NCBI GenBank assembly: GCA_028685945.1
Contig: JAQUCZ010000010.1
Location: 1-14,776 of the forward strand
Length of the DNA stretch: 14,776 bases
Source of the DNA: Sulfurimonadaceae bacterium
GTDB taxonomy: Bacteria > Campylobacterota > Campylobacteria > Campylobacterales > Sulfurimonadaceae
Direction: 5' to 3'
Each line of letters opens with the position of its first letter. Positions within the stretch are counted from its first letter, which is position 1. The notes under the pieces are model-generated. The model was not told where the DNA came from. It searched no databases and worked only from the letters and a program-made list of their open reading frames with translations. Position numbers and translations under genes: made by a program. Positions 1-6,816 of the stretch are shown in pieces.

Positions 1-98
1 GGTTCAACCTCCTGATTTTTATTATGCAATGCCAAAGATACGGAAGATTCAATCGCCTGTGTCATATTGTGTGTTAGTTTTTCGAAAATATTATTCAT
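1..98 (-). CDS. clpB: ClpB chaperone, N-terminal fragment
   Basis: Partial gene running off the left edge; only the first 32 codons are present, read on the minus strand from the ATG at 98-96. The peptide begins MNNIFEKLTHNMTQAIES and continues into SLALHNKNQEVE. This matches the start of the Clp N-domain of the AAA+ disaggregase ClpB, which works with DnaK to rescue aggregated proteins in the cytoplasm. An AAAGGA ribosome binding site lies a few bases upstream of the ATG. The upstream region carries a TTGACA/TATAAT promoter overlapped by a HAIR-like repeat, which fits a heat-shock gene. Family assignment rests on a short stretch plus the regulatory context; another Clp ATPase with the same N-domain is the main alternative. 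Confidence 0.75.
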   Translation of the reverse strand, partial: MNNIFEKLTHNMTQAIESSVSLALHNKNQEVE

Positions 99-126
99 AA
101 AAAATCCTTTAACTTGATATGAAAGA

Positions 127-156
127 ATTATACTACTTTGAGTCTACTATTGTCAA
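127..156 (-). promoter_or_regulatory. Sigma70-type promoter of clpB
   Basis: On the minus strand a perfect TTGACA (156-151) is followed after 18 bases by a perfect TATAAT (132-127). The start codon of clpB lies about 30 bases downstream of the -10 box. The -35 hexamer is inside one half of the HAIR-like repeat at 137-157. Confidence 0.65.
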
Positions 157-157
157 G
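137..157. promoter_or_regulatory. HAIR-like operator (HspR binding site candidate)
   Basis: TTTGAGT (137-143), seven bases, then TGTCAAG (151-157). The known HspR-associated inverted repeat is CTTGAGT-N7-ACTCAAG; the halves match at 6 of 7 and 5 of 7 positions with the exact 7-base spacer. It sits across the -35 box and spacer of the clpB promoter, where a bound repressor would block RNA polymerase. HspR control of clpB is described in Campylobacter jejuni. hspR itself is not in this window. Confidence 0.6.
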
Positions 158-169
158 TATATTTAGTCT

Positions 170-196
170 CACTACAAAACATTACGTTTTATAGTG
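170..196. promoter_or_regulatory. Inverted repeat in the nitroreductase promoter, possible operator
   Basis: The arms CACTACAAAAC (170-180) and GTTTTATAGTG (186-196) are complementary at 10 of 11 positions around a 5-base centre. The repeat ends 9 bases upstream of a TATAAT at 205-210, so it covers the expected -35 region of the nitroreductase promoter. This is the geometry of a dimeric repressor site. ACTACAAA also recurs as a direct repeat at 220-227. The regulator is unknown. Confidence 0.4.
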
Positions 197-204
197 TTTT
201 ATTA

Positions 205-210
205 TATAAT
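205..210 (+). promoter_or_regulatory. -10 box of the nitroreductase gene
   Basis: A perfect TATAAT, 27 bases upstream of the ATG at 237. The hexamer 17 bases upstream (TTACGT, 182-187) is a poor -35 box and lies in the inverted repeat. AAAGGA just before the ATG is the ribosome binding site. Confidence 0.5.
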
Positions 211-236
211 TTTAAGATTACTACAAAGGAACTTTA

Positions 237-917
237 ATGTCAAGCACTTTAGAAACTCTCTCAAACCGCTCTTCTATTAGACAATTTCTCCCCCAACCGC
301 TTCCTAAAGAAACGCTCCAAAAGATACTCTCTGCGGCTGCCATGACACCCAGCGGTGCCAATATGCAACCTTGGATCGTTTATGCCGTTAGTAACGAAGC
401 GAAGCTCAAAGAGATAGGCGATGCGGTTATTGCCGCAATGCAAAGCGGCATAGAGAACGATCAATTTATCCAATATTATCCGCTTGAGTGGAAAAATCCG
501 TATAAAAAAAGACGCGTAGAGACGGGAGTCGGGCTTTACTCCCTCATGGGGGTCGATCGTAAAGACACACAGACGAGAACACAAATGTGGCATGACAATT
601 TCCGTTGGTTCGGTGCACAAACCGTGCTGTTTGTTTTTACCGACAAAACTTTGATCGAAGGTGCGAGCGGCGCACTTATAGACTGCGGAGCGTATATGCA
701 GTCGGTAATGCTTGCAGCCCAATCGCTTGGAGTTGCAAGTTGTCCGCAGGGTTCAACGACCGAATTCGGCAGGGTGATCGCCAAAGTGCTAGAAGTACCC
801 GATAATCTCGCTTTGCTTTATAGTATAGTGCTTGGCTACGCGGATAAAGAAGCAAAAATCAACAGCTACAAGCCTCCGCGTATAACGCTTGAAGAACATG
901 TCACATGGATAGAGTAA
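237..917 (+). CDS. Nitroreductase family flavoprotein
   Basis: Predicted FMN-dependent, NAD(P)H-using oxidoreductase of the cytoplasm; 226 residues, a normal length for the family. The N-terminal NRSSIRQF (10-17) is the Arg-Ser-x-Arg flavin-binding signature, and TPSGANMQPW (37-46) is the second conserved FMN/dimer segment. The C-terminal part has the usual SLGVASCPQGS and VLGYAD segments. The start at 237 is supported by AAAGGA upstream and by family length. The gene is divergent from clpB with its own promoter, and its 3' end overlaps the convergent PLP enzyme by 17 bases. The physiological substrate (nitroaromatic, quinone or other) cannot be read from the sequence. Confidence 0.88.
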   Translation: MSSTLETLSNRSSIRQFLPQPLPKETLQKILSAAAMTPSGANMQPWIVYAVSNEAKLKEIGDAVIAAMQSGIENDQFIQYYPLEWKNPYKKRRVETGVGLYSLMGVDRKDTQTRTQMWHDNFRWFGAQTVLFVFTDKTLIEGASGALIDCGAYMQSVMLAAQSLGVASCPQGSTTEFGRVIAKVLEVPDNLALLYSIVLGYADKEAKINSYKPPRITLEEHVTWIE

Positions 918-1764
918 AAACTTTCGCGTAACGCTGTAGCATTGTTTTGTTACCGCTGACGCCGCCGCTGTGGATGTAAAGTATTTCCTCTTGTGTTTGC
1001 TCCAAAAGAGTCTCCCACATAAGAGGGGCATACAGCAGATCAAACTCGATGCCGCATGCCAAAAGCTTTTTATAAAGTGCATAAAATTCGATGTAAGGCT
1101 TGGCGAAACGGTACTTTTTTTTAGTTTCCAAAATCACGAGATTTTCGGGAAGAAAGGGGCATAATGTGAGCATCTGTTCTTTTAAATAATCGCTTGTGCC
1201 TATGGCTGCCGTAGTGTAGACTTTATATTCGGGAAGTGCACATGCCAAGAACAATGCAGTAGTTCCCGTTCCCGCCGGGGTTGCCAAAGATTTGACGCCA
1301 AGGTTTGCCTCTTTGATCTCACGCGCTAAACATTCGATCCCCTCGCGGGCACGAAGATCGGCACCCCCTTGGTCAAGAATAAAGGTAAGAGGATCTTCCA
1401 ACACCCGCAAAGAGGCTATATAATCGCGATACAGCTCGTTTTCTACCTCCCTATGTTGCATCCCTAAAGCTATGGCATGTGCATAATTGCCGTAAGAAAG
1501 CTCTTTTTGTTCTTTGGAAAGAGGTTTTGAATAGTACACGAATTCCCAACCTTTCTTTTTGCAAAGTGCGGCGATAGCAAGCATGGCATTGGACTGTGTA
1601 CCTCCGTAAGAGATAACTTTAGAGAGTTTAGATGAAGGGGTTTGTAACAGTGCGTAAAGCTTGCGGTATTTGTTACCCGCCAAAAAGGGATCGATCAAAT
1701 CGTCCCTTTTGACGTAAAAAGTTCTCCCCTCTAAGCAAATAGAGGAGATCGGGGTGTGCGGCAT
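901..1764 (-). CDS. PLP-dependent ACC deaminase/D-cysteine desulfhydrase family enzyme
   Basis: Fold type II PLP enzyme of the 1-aminocyclopropane-1-carboxylate deaminase / D-cysteine desulfhydrase family. YVKRDDL followed by GNKYRKL places the PLP-binding lysine at about residue 32. GGTQSNA (54-60) is the substrate-carboxylate loop, and PAGTGTTALF (around residue 165) is the phosphate-binding loop. At 287 residues it is shorter than typical characterised members (about 320-340), so the substrate is uncertain; D-cysteine breakdown or another small D-amino acid is possible. It begins 9 bases after the PEB4-like gene on the same strand, which suggests co-transcription. The start codon falls inside one of the overrepresented ACATGCC words. 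No convincing ribosome binding site is visible. Confidence 0.82.
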   Translation of the reverse strand: MPHTPISSICLEGRTFYVKRDDLIDPFLAGNKYRKLYALLQTPSSKLSKVISYGGTQSNAMLAIAALCKKKGWEFVYYSKPLSKEQKELSYGNYAHAIALGMQHREVENELYRDYIASLRVLEDPLTFILDQGGADLRAREGIECLAREIKEANLGVKSLATPAGTGTTALFLACALPEYKVYTTAAIGTSDYLKEQMLTLCPFLPENLVILETKKKYRFAKPYIEFYALYKKLLACGIEFDLLYAPLMWETLLEQTQEEILYIHSGGVSGNKTMLQRYAKVFTLSM

Positions 1765-1773
1765 GTGAAAAAT

Positions 1774-2607
1774 TTACTTGATCGTAGCTTTTTTTTCTAG
1801 CTCTTCCATTTTTGCCTGCATATTGGATTTAAATTTTTCCATCTTTAAGCGTTGTTCTATATAAGGTTTAACCTCGTCGTATTTTCTCGTACTGCTGGGC
1901 TTTTTATCTTCTAAATAGATAACATGGTACCCGTGTTGCGTTTGTACGGGTTTATCGGTAATAGTACCCACTTTCATGCCAAAAGCTTTGTCGTTAAATT
2001 CCGGAACCATTTGTCCTTGAGAAAAATATCCCAAATCGCCACCCTTTGGACCGCTTGGGCATGTAGATTTTGCCATTGCCAACTCTGCAAATTTTCCTTT
2101 AAGTTTTTCACCTTGAAGAGATTTCAGTTCTGCAATCACCCCTTTTGCTTCCTCTTCTGATTTAACTAAGATATGGCGTGCGTGCACTTTTTCCTTCTCT
2201 TGGAACTCCTCTTTATTGGCATCGTAGTACTTTTTAAGCTCTTTTTCCGATACGGCGACTTTTTGTAACTCTTTTTGTTGCCATACTTGGATCGCAAGCT
2301 CTTTTTTAATATTTTCTAAAACAATTTCATATTCCGCTTTAAACTCTTTTGAATCCAATATACCGTTTTTCTTCGCGTCGTCAAAAATCAACTCTTTTGC
2401 AATCAACTGCTCTAAAACCTGTTTTCTAAATTCTGCCTGTTTCTCTGCAGGAACCTGATTAAAACGCCCCTGTGTTGCTTGCATTAAAGCGTTATCGACG
2501 TCGTTTTGTGTTATCGGCGTGCCGTTTACCGTTACGAGTGTTTGTGCCGAAGCTGCCGCACAACTAAGCATTAACGCCGTTACAACCGATTTTGCTATTT
2601 TTATCAT
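1774..2607 (-). CDS. PEB4/Cbf2-like periplasmic peptidyl-prolyl isomerase (SurA-type parvulin)
   Basis: Exported chaperone and prolyl isomerase of 277 residues, close to the length of C. jejuni PEB4. Residues 1-21 are a signal peptide ending Ala-Ser-Ala before Gln22. A helical SurA-N-like domain follows (about 22-135), with NGTPITQNDVDNAL near its start. The parvulin domain spans about 138-240, marked by HARHILVKSEEEAK and GGDLGYFSQGQMVPEF, with a charged C-terminal helix after it. PEB4 helps outer-membrane proteins fold in the periplasm. It lies downstream of the histidine kinase gene on the same strand after a 75-base gap that holds two AT palindromes. In C. jejuni the orthologue neighbours nth and fba, both of which occur nearby here. 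Confidence 0.9.
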   Translation of the reverse strand: MIKIAKSVVTALMLSCAAASAQTLVTVNGTPITQNDVDNALMQATQGRFNQVPAEKQAEFRKQVLEQLIAKELIFDDAKKNGILDSKEFKAEYEIVLENIKKELAIQVWQQKELQKVAVSEKELKKYYDANKEEFQEKEKVHARHILVKSEEEAKGVIAELKSLQGEKLKGKFAELAMAKSTCPSGPKGGDLGYFSQGQMVPEFNDKAFGMKVGTITDKPVQTQHGYHVIYLEDKKPSSTRKYDEVKPYIEQRLKMEKFKSNMQAKMEELEKKATIK

Positions 2608-2644
2608 TTTTATATTCCCAATTCTAATTTGATTTTTAAGATTG

Positions 2645-2670
2645 TAATAACTTATTACTAATAATTATTA
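2645..2670. repeat. Two adjacent AT palindromes upstream of the PEB4-like gene
   Basis: TAATAA-C-TTATTA (2645-2657) and TAATAATTATTA (2659-2670) share the half-site TAATAA and start 14 bases apart. On the minus strand they lie just upstream of and touching a TACAAT that could be the -10 box (2646-2641). They may be paired operator sites, or simply AT-rich promoter DNA. Confidence 0.35.
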
Positions 2671-2682
2671 AACACCTAAACC

Positions 2683-4626
2683 CTACAATGCTACTTTAAG
2701 GTATTTATCCAAGATTCTCTCTAGCTTCTCTCTCGTTAGAGGCTTTGCTATATAATCATCCAAACCTTCACCTATAAGCATCTCTTTGTCGCCGTCCATT
2801 GCCATTGCAGTAAGTGCTACGATCGGCATCCGTTTACTCGCACCCCGCCCCTCTTTAATTTCATGAGTTGCAATAATACCGTTTTTTTCCGGCATATCTA
2901 TATCCATAAAAATTATATCGAAATTATCTTGTTCACACATGCTAACCGCTTCGTTACCGTTTGTTGCCGTCTGCACCGCTATTCCGTATTCTTGTAAGAG
3001 TATTTTAATTAAACGCTGATTGATTAAATTATCTTCCACGACAAGAGCCGTAACTCTATCTTTGAGTTGTAGTTTCTCTTGCGAAGAAGCGTCATCTTTT
3101 ATTTGATACAGTTTAGTTAAATGTTTTGATACCGATGTCGCTAAAAGCGGTTTTCTCACGATGTCGTCTATGATATGCGTGAGTTTTGTCTGAAGTTTTT
3201 CCTCATCATCCAGCAAAATCACCACAGGCGCTTTTTTCGAGTAGGTTCCAAGCTGCAACATCCACGAAGAGTCTGCTTGATTTGCCACGATATAAAGCGT
3301 ATCGATCCCCTCATATACATTTGCATCTAAAACATTCGATTTCACCACGTCGATGGCAAACGAACGCAAATATACCGACAAAAGGTTTGCATCATCCACT
3401 TTCGTACCGTCGAGAAGAAGCACTTTGACACGTTTTTTCGGCGCCATTTTCAAAGACTGACCTTGAGAATTTTTAAAGCTTAGAGTAAAGCTAAAGGTGC
3501 TCCCTACGCCCTCTTGGCTTTGAATTTTAAGCTCACCGCCTAGAATATTGACTATTCCGTGAGATAGGCTCAAACCTACGCCCAGTCTCTCATCGGCTTG
3601 ATTACCCGCGGTAAACGGTTCTGCAACAAGCGCGATTTGCTCCGGTGCCATCCCTTTGCCGTTATCTTTAACGCTAAAAGAGATCGTACAGTCTCCGTTA
3701 ATCTGGCGTTTGAGCATCTTCACCTCTATGGTAACCTTACCGCCTCTGCTTGTGAACTTGATCGCATTTTTAATAAGCGATTCCATCACTTGCTTGATTT
3801 TTTTCCCGTCGGATTGGATCTCTTTGGGTATTTTAGGGTCGATAAAAGTCAGAACGTTAACACCTTTGCCTTTGCCTTGGAGGGTAAATTCATATATTAT
3901 CCTCTCCATCTCTTCCAGCAGAGAAACCGGTCCGATATCGGCTTTGAGGCGCCCCCCTTGCAATTGAGAAAGATCCAAAAGAACCTCGATATTTGACATG
4001 AGATTTTTGGATGAACGGCTGATCATTTTTAGATACTCTTGCTGTTTTGCATCCAGATGGGTTTGGTTGAGCAGCTCTACAAACCCTAAAATTCCGTTCA
4101 TAGGAGTTCTAAACTCGTGCCCGATGTTGGAGAGAAATTTTGTTTTTAATTTTTCCGTTTCCTGCGTTTTAAGTTCTGCCTGATGCAATTTGGTCACATC
4201 GTGAAGCTCTAAAAGATAAAATTCTTGGGAACTGTAAAAAGTTTTTACCCTTGCACTGATCTGCATAAGGGAATCCTCTTGTGTTTTTATCTCAATAGAG
4301 TAGCCCTCTTTTTTATATTTTTTGATGTAATCAAGCCAGCTTTTATCATCCTCGGTAAAAACCTCTTCGCTCTCACGTAAAAACAGTTCACGGATACTTT
4401 CGTGTCTTTGCCGAAAATCCGCAACGTTTTCAAATCCGAATGTTTCGTAAAACGCTTTATTCGCCCCTATCCATCCCTCGTTTTTAGAAAATACGAGCAT
4501 CATCACGGTGCTTGAGTTGATAATATCAAAAAGCATATCACTCGTGAAGTAATCTTTATAATCTACCGTCTTAGAATGGTTTGTTTCCCCGGAATTTTCT
4601 TTTTTAAAAAACGAAAATAATGCCAT
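2683..4626 (-). CDS. Cytoplasmic PAS hybrid sensor histidine kinase with C-terminal receiver
   Basis: Two-component hybrid kinase of 647 residues from the ATG at 4626. Order: a PAS-like sensor (about 30-145; EGWIGANKAFYETFGF is typical), HisKA with the phosphorylated His170 in NIGHEFRTPMNG, an HATPase domain with KNAIKF, DNGKGM and GVGLSLSHG, a degenerate receiver-like region (about 400-510), and a canonical receiver whose phospho-acceptor Asp is in IIFMDIDMP. There is no transmembrane segment, so the signal is probably cytoplasmic. A GTG at 4635 would add three residues, but it lies within the AAGGTG that serves as the ribosome binding site for the ATG at 4626. No separate response regulator gene adjoins it, so output partners are unknown. 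Confidence 0.92.
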   Translation of the reverse strand: MALFSFFKKENSGETNHSKTVDYKDYFTSDMLFDIINSSTVMMLVFSKNEGWIGANKAFYETFGFENVADFRQRHESIRELFLRESEEVFTEDDKSWLDYIKKYKKEGYSIEIKTQEDSLMQISARVKTFYSSQEFYLLELHDVTKLHQAELKTQETEKLKTKFLSNIGHEFRTPMNGILGFVELLNQTHLDAKQQEYLKMISRSSKNLMSNIEVLLDLSQLQGGRLKADIGPVSLLEEMERIIYEFTLQGKGKGVNVLTFIDPKIPKEIQSDGKKIKQVMESLIKNAIKFTSRGGKVTIEVKMLKRQINGDCTISFSVKDNGKGMAPEQIALVAEPFTAGNQADERLGVGLSLSHGIVNILGGELKIQSQEGVGSTFSFTLSFKNSQGQSLKMAPKKRVKVLLLDGTKVDDANLLSVYLRSFAIDVVKSNVLDANVYEGIDTLYIVANQADSSWMLQLGTYSKKAPVVILLDDEEKLQTKLTHIIDDIVRKPLLATSVSKHLTKLYQIKDDASSQEKLQLKDRVTALVVEDNLINQRLIKILLQEYGIAVQTATNGNEAVSMCEQDNFDIIFMDIDMPEKNGIIATHEIKEGRGASKRMPIVALTAMAMDGDKEMLIGEGLDDYIAKPLTREKLERILDKYLKVAL

Positions 4627-4655
4627 TTGCAACACCTTAAAACAAATATTGAGGG

Positions 4656-4687
4656 TTGATTATAACATAGAATAGGGTAAAATATAG
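4656..4687. promoter_or_regulatory. Divergent overlapping promoters for the histidine kinase and nth
   Basis: On the minus strand TATAAT (4664-4659) lies about 33 bases upstream of the kinase ATG. On the plus strand TTGATT (4656-4661) and TAAAAT (4678-4683) are separated by 16 bases and lead to nth at 4720. The two promoters share DNA, so polymerase binding at one may exclude the other. Weak -35 elements make this provisional. Confidence 0.4.
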
Positions 4688-4719
4688 TTTTTAATAATTT
4701 ATTTTAAAGTTGTCTCCGC

Positions 4720-5361
4720 ATGAAAAAAGCTACAAAAAAAGAGATTCAGGAACTCCATAAACTTTTTCTGGAAAAATACAGAGACGCCGTAACCGAACTC
4801 CACTATAAAAATGCGTACGAGTTGGTGGTTGCCGTGGCACTTTCTGCCCAATGTACCGATAAACGTGTCAATCTCATCACTCCTGCCCTCTTTGAGAAAT
4901 ATCCCGATCCAAAAACGCTCGCGCAAGCCGATATCGAGGAACTTAAAACTCTTATTAACACTTGTTCTTTTTTCAACAATAAAGCCAAAAATCTTTTAGA
5001 GATGGCAAAAAGAGTGGTAGAAACCTACGACGGAGAGATCCCCTTAAACGAAAAAGATCTCGTAACCCTTGCGGGGGTGGGACAAAAAACGGCGCACGTC
5101 GTGATGATCGAATATACGGGTGCCAACCTGATGGCGGTCGATACTCATGTTTTTCGCGTTTCCCACCGACTCGGGCTCAGCGACGATACCACCGCGCTTA
5201 AAACCGAAGAGACGTTGGTAAAAAAATTCAAAACAGACCTTCATGCGCTTCACCAAGGGATGGTACTTTTTGGGCGCTACGTCTGCACTGCAAAAAACCC
5301 AAAATGCGAAGAGTGCTTCGTAGCCCTTTATTGCAAATCCAAAGAAAGCTTCAAAGTTTAG
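4720..5361 (+). CDS. nth: Endonuclease III, base excision repair
   Basis: DNA glycosylase/AP lyase that removes oxidised pyrimidines; 213 residues, as in E. coli Nth (211). The helix-hairpin-helix is LAGVGQKTA (117-125) with catalytic Lys123. The catalytic aspartate is Asp141 in MAVDTHVFRV. The 4Fe-4S cluster ligands are Cys189, Cys196, Cys199 and Cys205 in the canonical C-x6-C-x2-C-x5-C spacing. The early LSAQCTD is also typical. The start at 4720 gives family length, although the ribosome binding site is weak. A small lipoprotein gene follows 13 bases later and may be co-transcribed. Confidence 0.95.
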   Translation: MKKATKKEIQELHKLFLEKYRDAVTELHYKNAYELVVAVALSAQCTDKRVNLITPALFEKYPDPKTLAQADIEELKTLINTCSFFNNKAKNLLEMAKRVVETYDGEIPLNEKDLVTLAGVGQKTAHVVMIEYTGANLMAVDTHVFRVSHRLGLSDDTTALKTEETLVKKFKTDLHALHQGMVLFGRYVCTAKNPKCEECFVALYCKSKESFKV

Positions 5362-5374
5362 GTATAATTTTCCC

Positions 5375-5614
5375 ATGAAAACACCTATTTTTTTCCTTTT
5401 TTTCCTATTTTTTCTCTCGGGATGCGTCAATAAGCACGGCATCTCTGCAAAATACTACAGCGAATGTGAAGAGTATTACGACCTGCAAGGGTATTACCAC
5501 AAAAAATGCGGAGAAGACGATATCGTGACCTACAAAGGGGTCAAAGAGGATGCGAAAAAAGTGATGGATGCCTTTACGGGCAGAGAAGAACAACCCAAAG
5601 GGAACGTCTGGTAA
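5375..5614 (+). CDS. Small predicted lipoprotein, unknown function
   Basis: A 79-residue protein with a short, phenylalanine-rich hydrophobic leader and a lipobox LSGC placing the lipidated cysteine at residue 17. The mature part is only about 63 residues, rich in Tyr, Lys and Glu. It has two further cysteines (in SECEEYY and KKCGEDD) that could form a disulfide in the periplasm. No family was recognised. It begins 13 bases after nth, with no obvious promoter beyond a TATAAT too close to the ATG for a normal leader. The hairpin at 5619-5640 directly follows its stop. Confidence 0.7.
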   Translation: MKTPIFFLFFLFFLSGCVNKHGISAKYYSECEEYYDLQGYYHKKCGEDDIVTYKGVKEDAKKVMDAFTGREEQPKGNVW

Positions 5615-5618
5615 CTAC

Positions 5619-5640
5619 ACATGCCGACATGTTGGCATGT
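5619..5640. terminator. Hairpin built from an inverted pair of the ACATGCC word
   Basis: ACATGCC (5619-5625) and GGCATGT (5634-5640) are perfect complements, and the eight bases between are themselves self-complementary with one G-T position. The whole 22 bases is therefore a near-perfect palindrome. It lies between the stop codons of two convergent genes (5614 and 5644), the place for a bidirectional terminator. No clear T-tract follows on either strand, so termination by this hairpin alone is uncertain. Confidence 0.55.
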
Positions 5641-5643
5641 AAC

Positions 5644-6351
5644 TTATTTGATGGCTATAAACGTTGCGAAATTCGCCCAGCGAAAGATCACTTCGCAATG
5701 GGAAAATCCGCTATTAAGTGCCATTTTTATATTTTCACTTTCACTATAGGGAACTAAAACATTTTCAAGAGCTTCCCTTTTCTGCATAATCTCATATTCC
5801 GAGTACCCCTGCGCTTTTTTAAAATCGTAATAACATTCAATGAGTTCTTTGTTAAGCTTCGAGTGGTGGGAGATCACTTTTTCGCTAAAGATAAAAATCC
5901 CCTCTTTTTTAAGGGAATCGGCAATTTTTTTTACAAGCTCTTCACGCACGAGCGGGCGAATAAACTGCAAGGTGTAGTTGCTGAGAAAAACATCGGCAGG
6001 CTTGTACTCATATTCTAAAATATCGGCACATGCCACCGTTATATCGGCGCCGAACGCTTCACATTTTTTACGCGCATGTTCAAGCATCGCTTCGGAATTA
6101 TCAAGACCTATGAGTAACACATCGTTCTTTAGCTTTCTTTGTAAGCGGATCAAAAACGTAGCGGTGGAGCACCCAAGATCATACAGCACCCCGCCCTCTT
6201 GAAGTTTTTTAAGAATAAAGAATTCTGCTACCTTTTGCGACTCTTCGTAAAAAGGGACGCTGCGTCGAAGCATATCGTCAAAAACCGCCGCAACCTCTTC
6301 ATCAAACTCAAACTGTTTCTTGATCGGCTTCGTAAAAACTTTATCGTTCAT
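5644..6351 (-). CDS. cmoA: Carboxy-S-adenosyl-L-methionine synthase
   Basis: CmoA converts SAM and prephenate to carboxy-SAM, which CmoB uses to make the uridine-5-oxyacetic acid group at the wobble base of tRNAs. The 235-residue protein has DEEVAAVFDDMLRRSVPFY near the N-terminus, the SAM-binding motif LYDLGCS (56-62), LIGLDNSEAMLEHA, NYTLQFIRP, and GYSEYEIMQKREALENVLVP, all matching CmoA landmarks. GAGGAAA provides the ribosome binding site. cmoB is not in the window. The gene is convergent with the small lipoprotein gene and divergent from the membrane protein gene at 6434. Confidence 0.93.
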   Translation of the reverse strand: MNDKVFTKPIKKQFEFDEEVAAVFDDMLRRSVPFYEESQKVAEFFILKKLQEGGVLYDLGCSTATFLIRLQRKLKNDVLLIGLDNSEAMLEHARKKCEAFGADITVACADILEYEYKPADVFLSNYTLQFIRPLVREELVKKIADSLKKEGIFIFSEKVISHHSKLNKELIECYYDFKKAQGYSEYEIMQKREALENVLVPYSESENIKMALNSGFSHCEVIFRWANFATFIAIK

Positions 6352-6433
6352 TTTTTTCCTCTAAAAGAAAGTATTTTAATCAAAATGTTATACAAGATTC
6401 CCTATGATTGGGAAAAACAGAAGGAGGAAGGTT

Positions 6434-6778
6434 TTGCAGCTTGAAACATCCACGCTAATGCTACTCTTTTTTTTAGCCTTACTAACGGTGAGCATTTGGA
6501 AAATCTACGCATTTTTGCCCAACAAGCAACTTGCCGACGATGACACGACGCCGCAGTCGCAGGAGGAGCTTATCACTCTTATGCTCGATACGATCTCTAA
6601 AAACGGTGCAGCGTTAGATTCGCAGAAACTTTTTACATTGATGCTTTTACACGAAAATTTCGACAAACAACGTTTTTGGAGATTCAACCAAAACCGTCTC
6701 AATCGGCTGCTTGAAACCTATTATCTTCGACATCCTCACCTAAGCTCTATCGAAGATATTTATAATAGCTTACGCTAA
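6434..6778 (+). CDS. Small membrane-anchored protein, unknown function
   Basis: A 114-residue protein read from the TTG at 6434. That start is chosen because a perfect AGGAGG (6422-6427) lies six bases upstream, whereas the in-frame ATG at 6404 has no ribosome binding site. Residues 1 to about 25 form one transmembrane segment with little before it. The rest is hydrophilic and helical, ending in RFWRFNQNRLNRLLETYYLRH, a basic stretch on what is probably the cytoplasmic side. No family was recognised. It stands alone between divergent cmoA and convergent fbaA. Confidence 0.65.
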   Translation: MQLETSTLMLLFFLALLTVSIWKIYAFLPNKQLADDDTTPQSQEELITLMLDTISKNGAALDSQKLFTLMLLHENFDKQRFWRFNQNRLNRLLETYYLRHPHLSSIEDIYNSLR

Positions 6779-6780
6779 AT

Positions 6781-6810
6781 CATGGCATGTGAAATACTTT
6801 ACATGCCATG
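6781..6810. terminator. Bidirectional terminator hairpin containing paired ACATGCCA words
   Basis: CATGGCATGT (6781-6790) and ACATGCCATG (6801-6810) are perfect 10-base complements, and the inner bases add a G-U and two A-U pairs around a small loop. It follows the plus-strand stop at 6778 and is followed by CCTTTTT on the plus strand. The convergent fbaA stop is at 6817. Both arms contain the exact octamer of the overrepresented word. Confidence 0.75.
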
Positions 6811-6816
6811 ACCTTT

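Noticed and set aside
261..722. Minus-strand ORF opposite the nitroreductase
   Set aside because: It is a shadow of a well-supported flavoprotein gene; the translation shows no family features.
4627..4635. GTG start for the histidine kinase
   Set aside because: It coincides with the AAGGTG ribosome binding site of the better ATG at 4626.
6404..6433. ATG start at 6404 for the small membrane protein
   Set aside because: There is no ribosome binding site before it, and the perfect AGGAGG lies inside the proposed extension, correctly spaced for the TTG at 6434.
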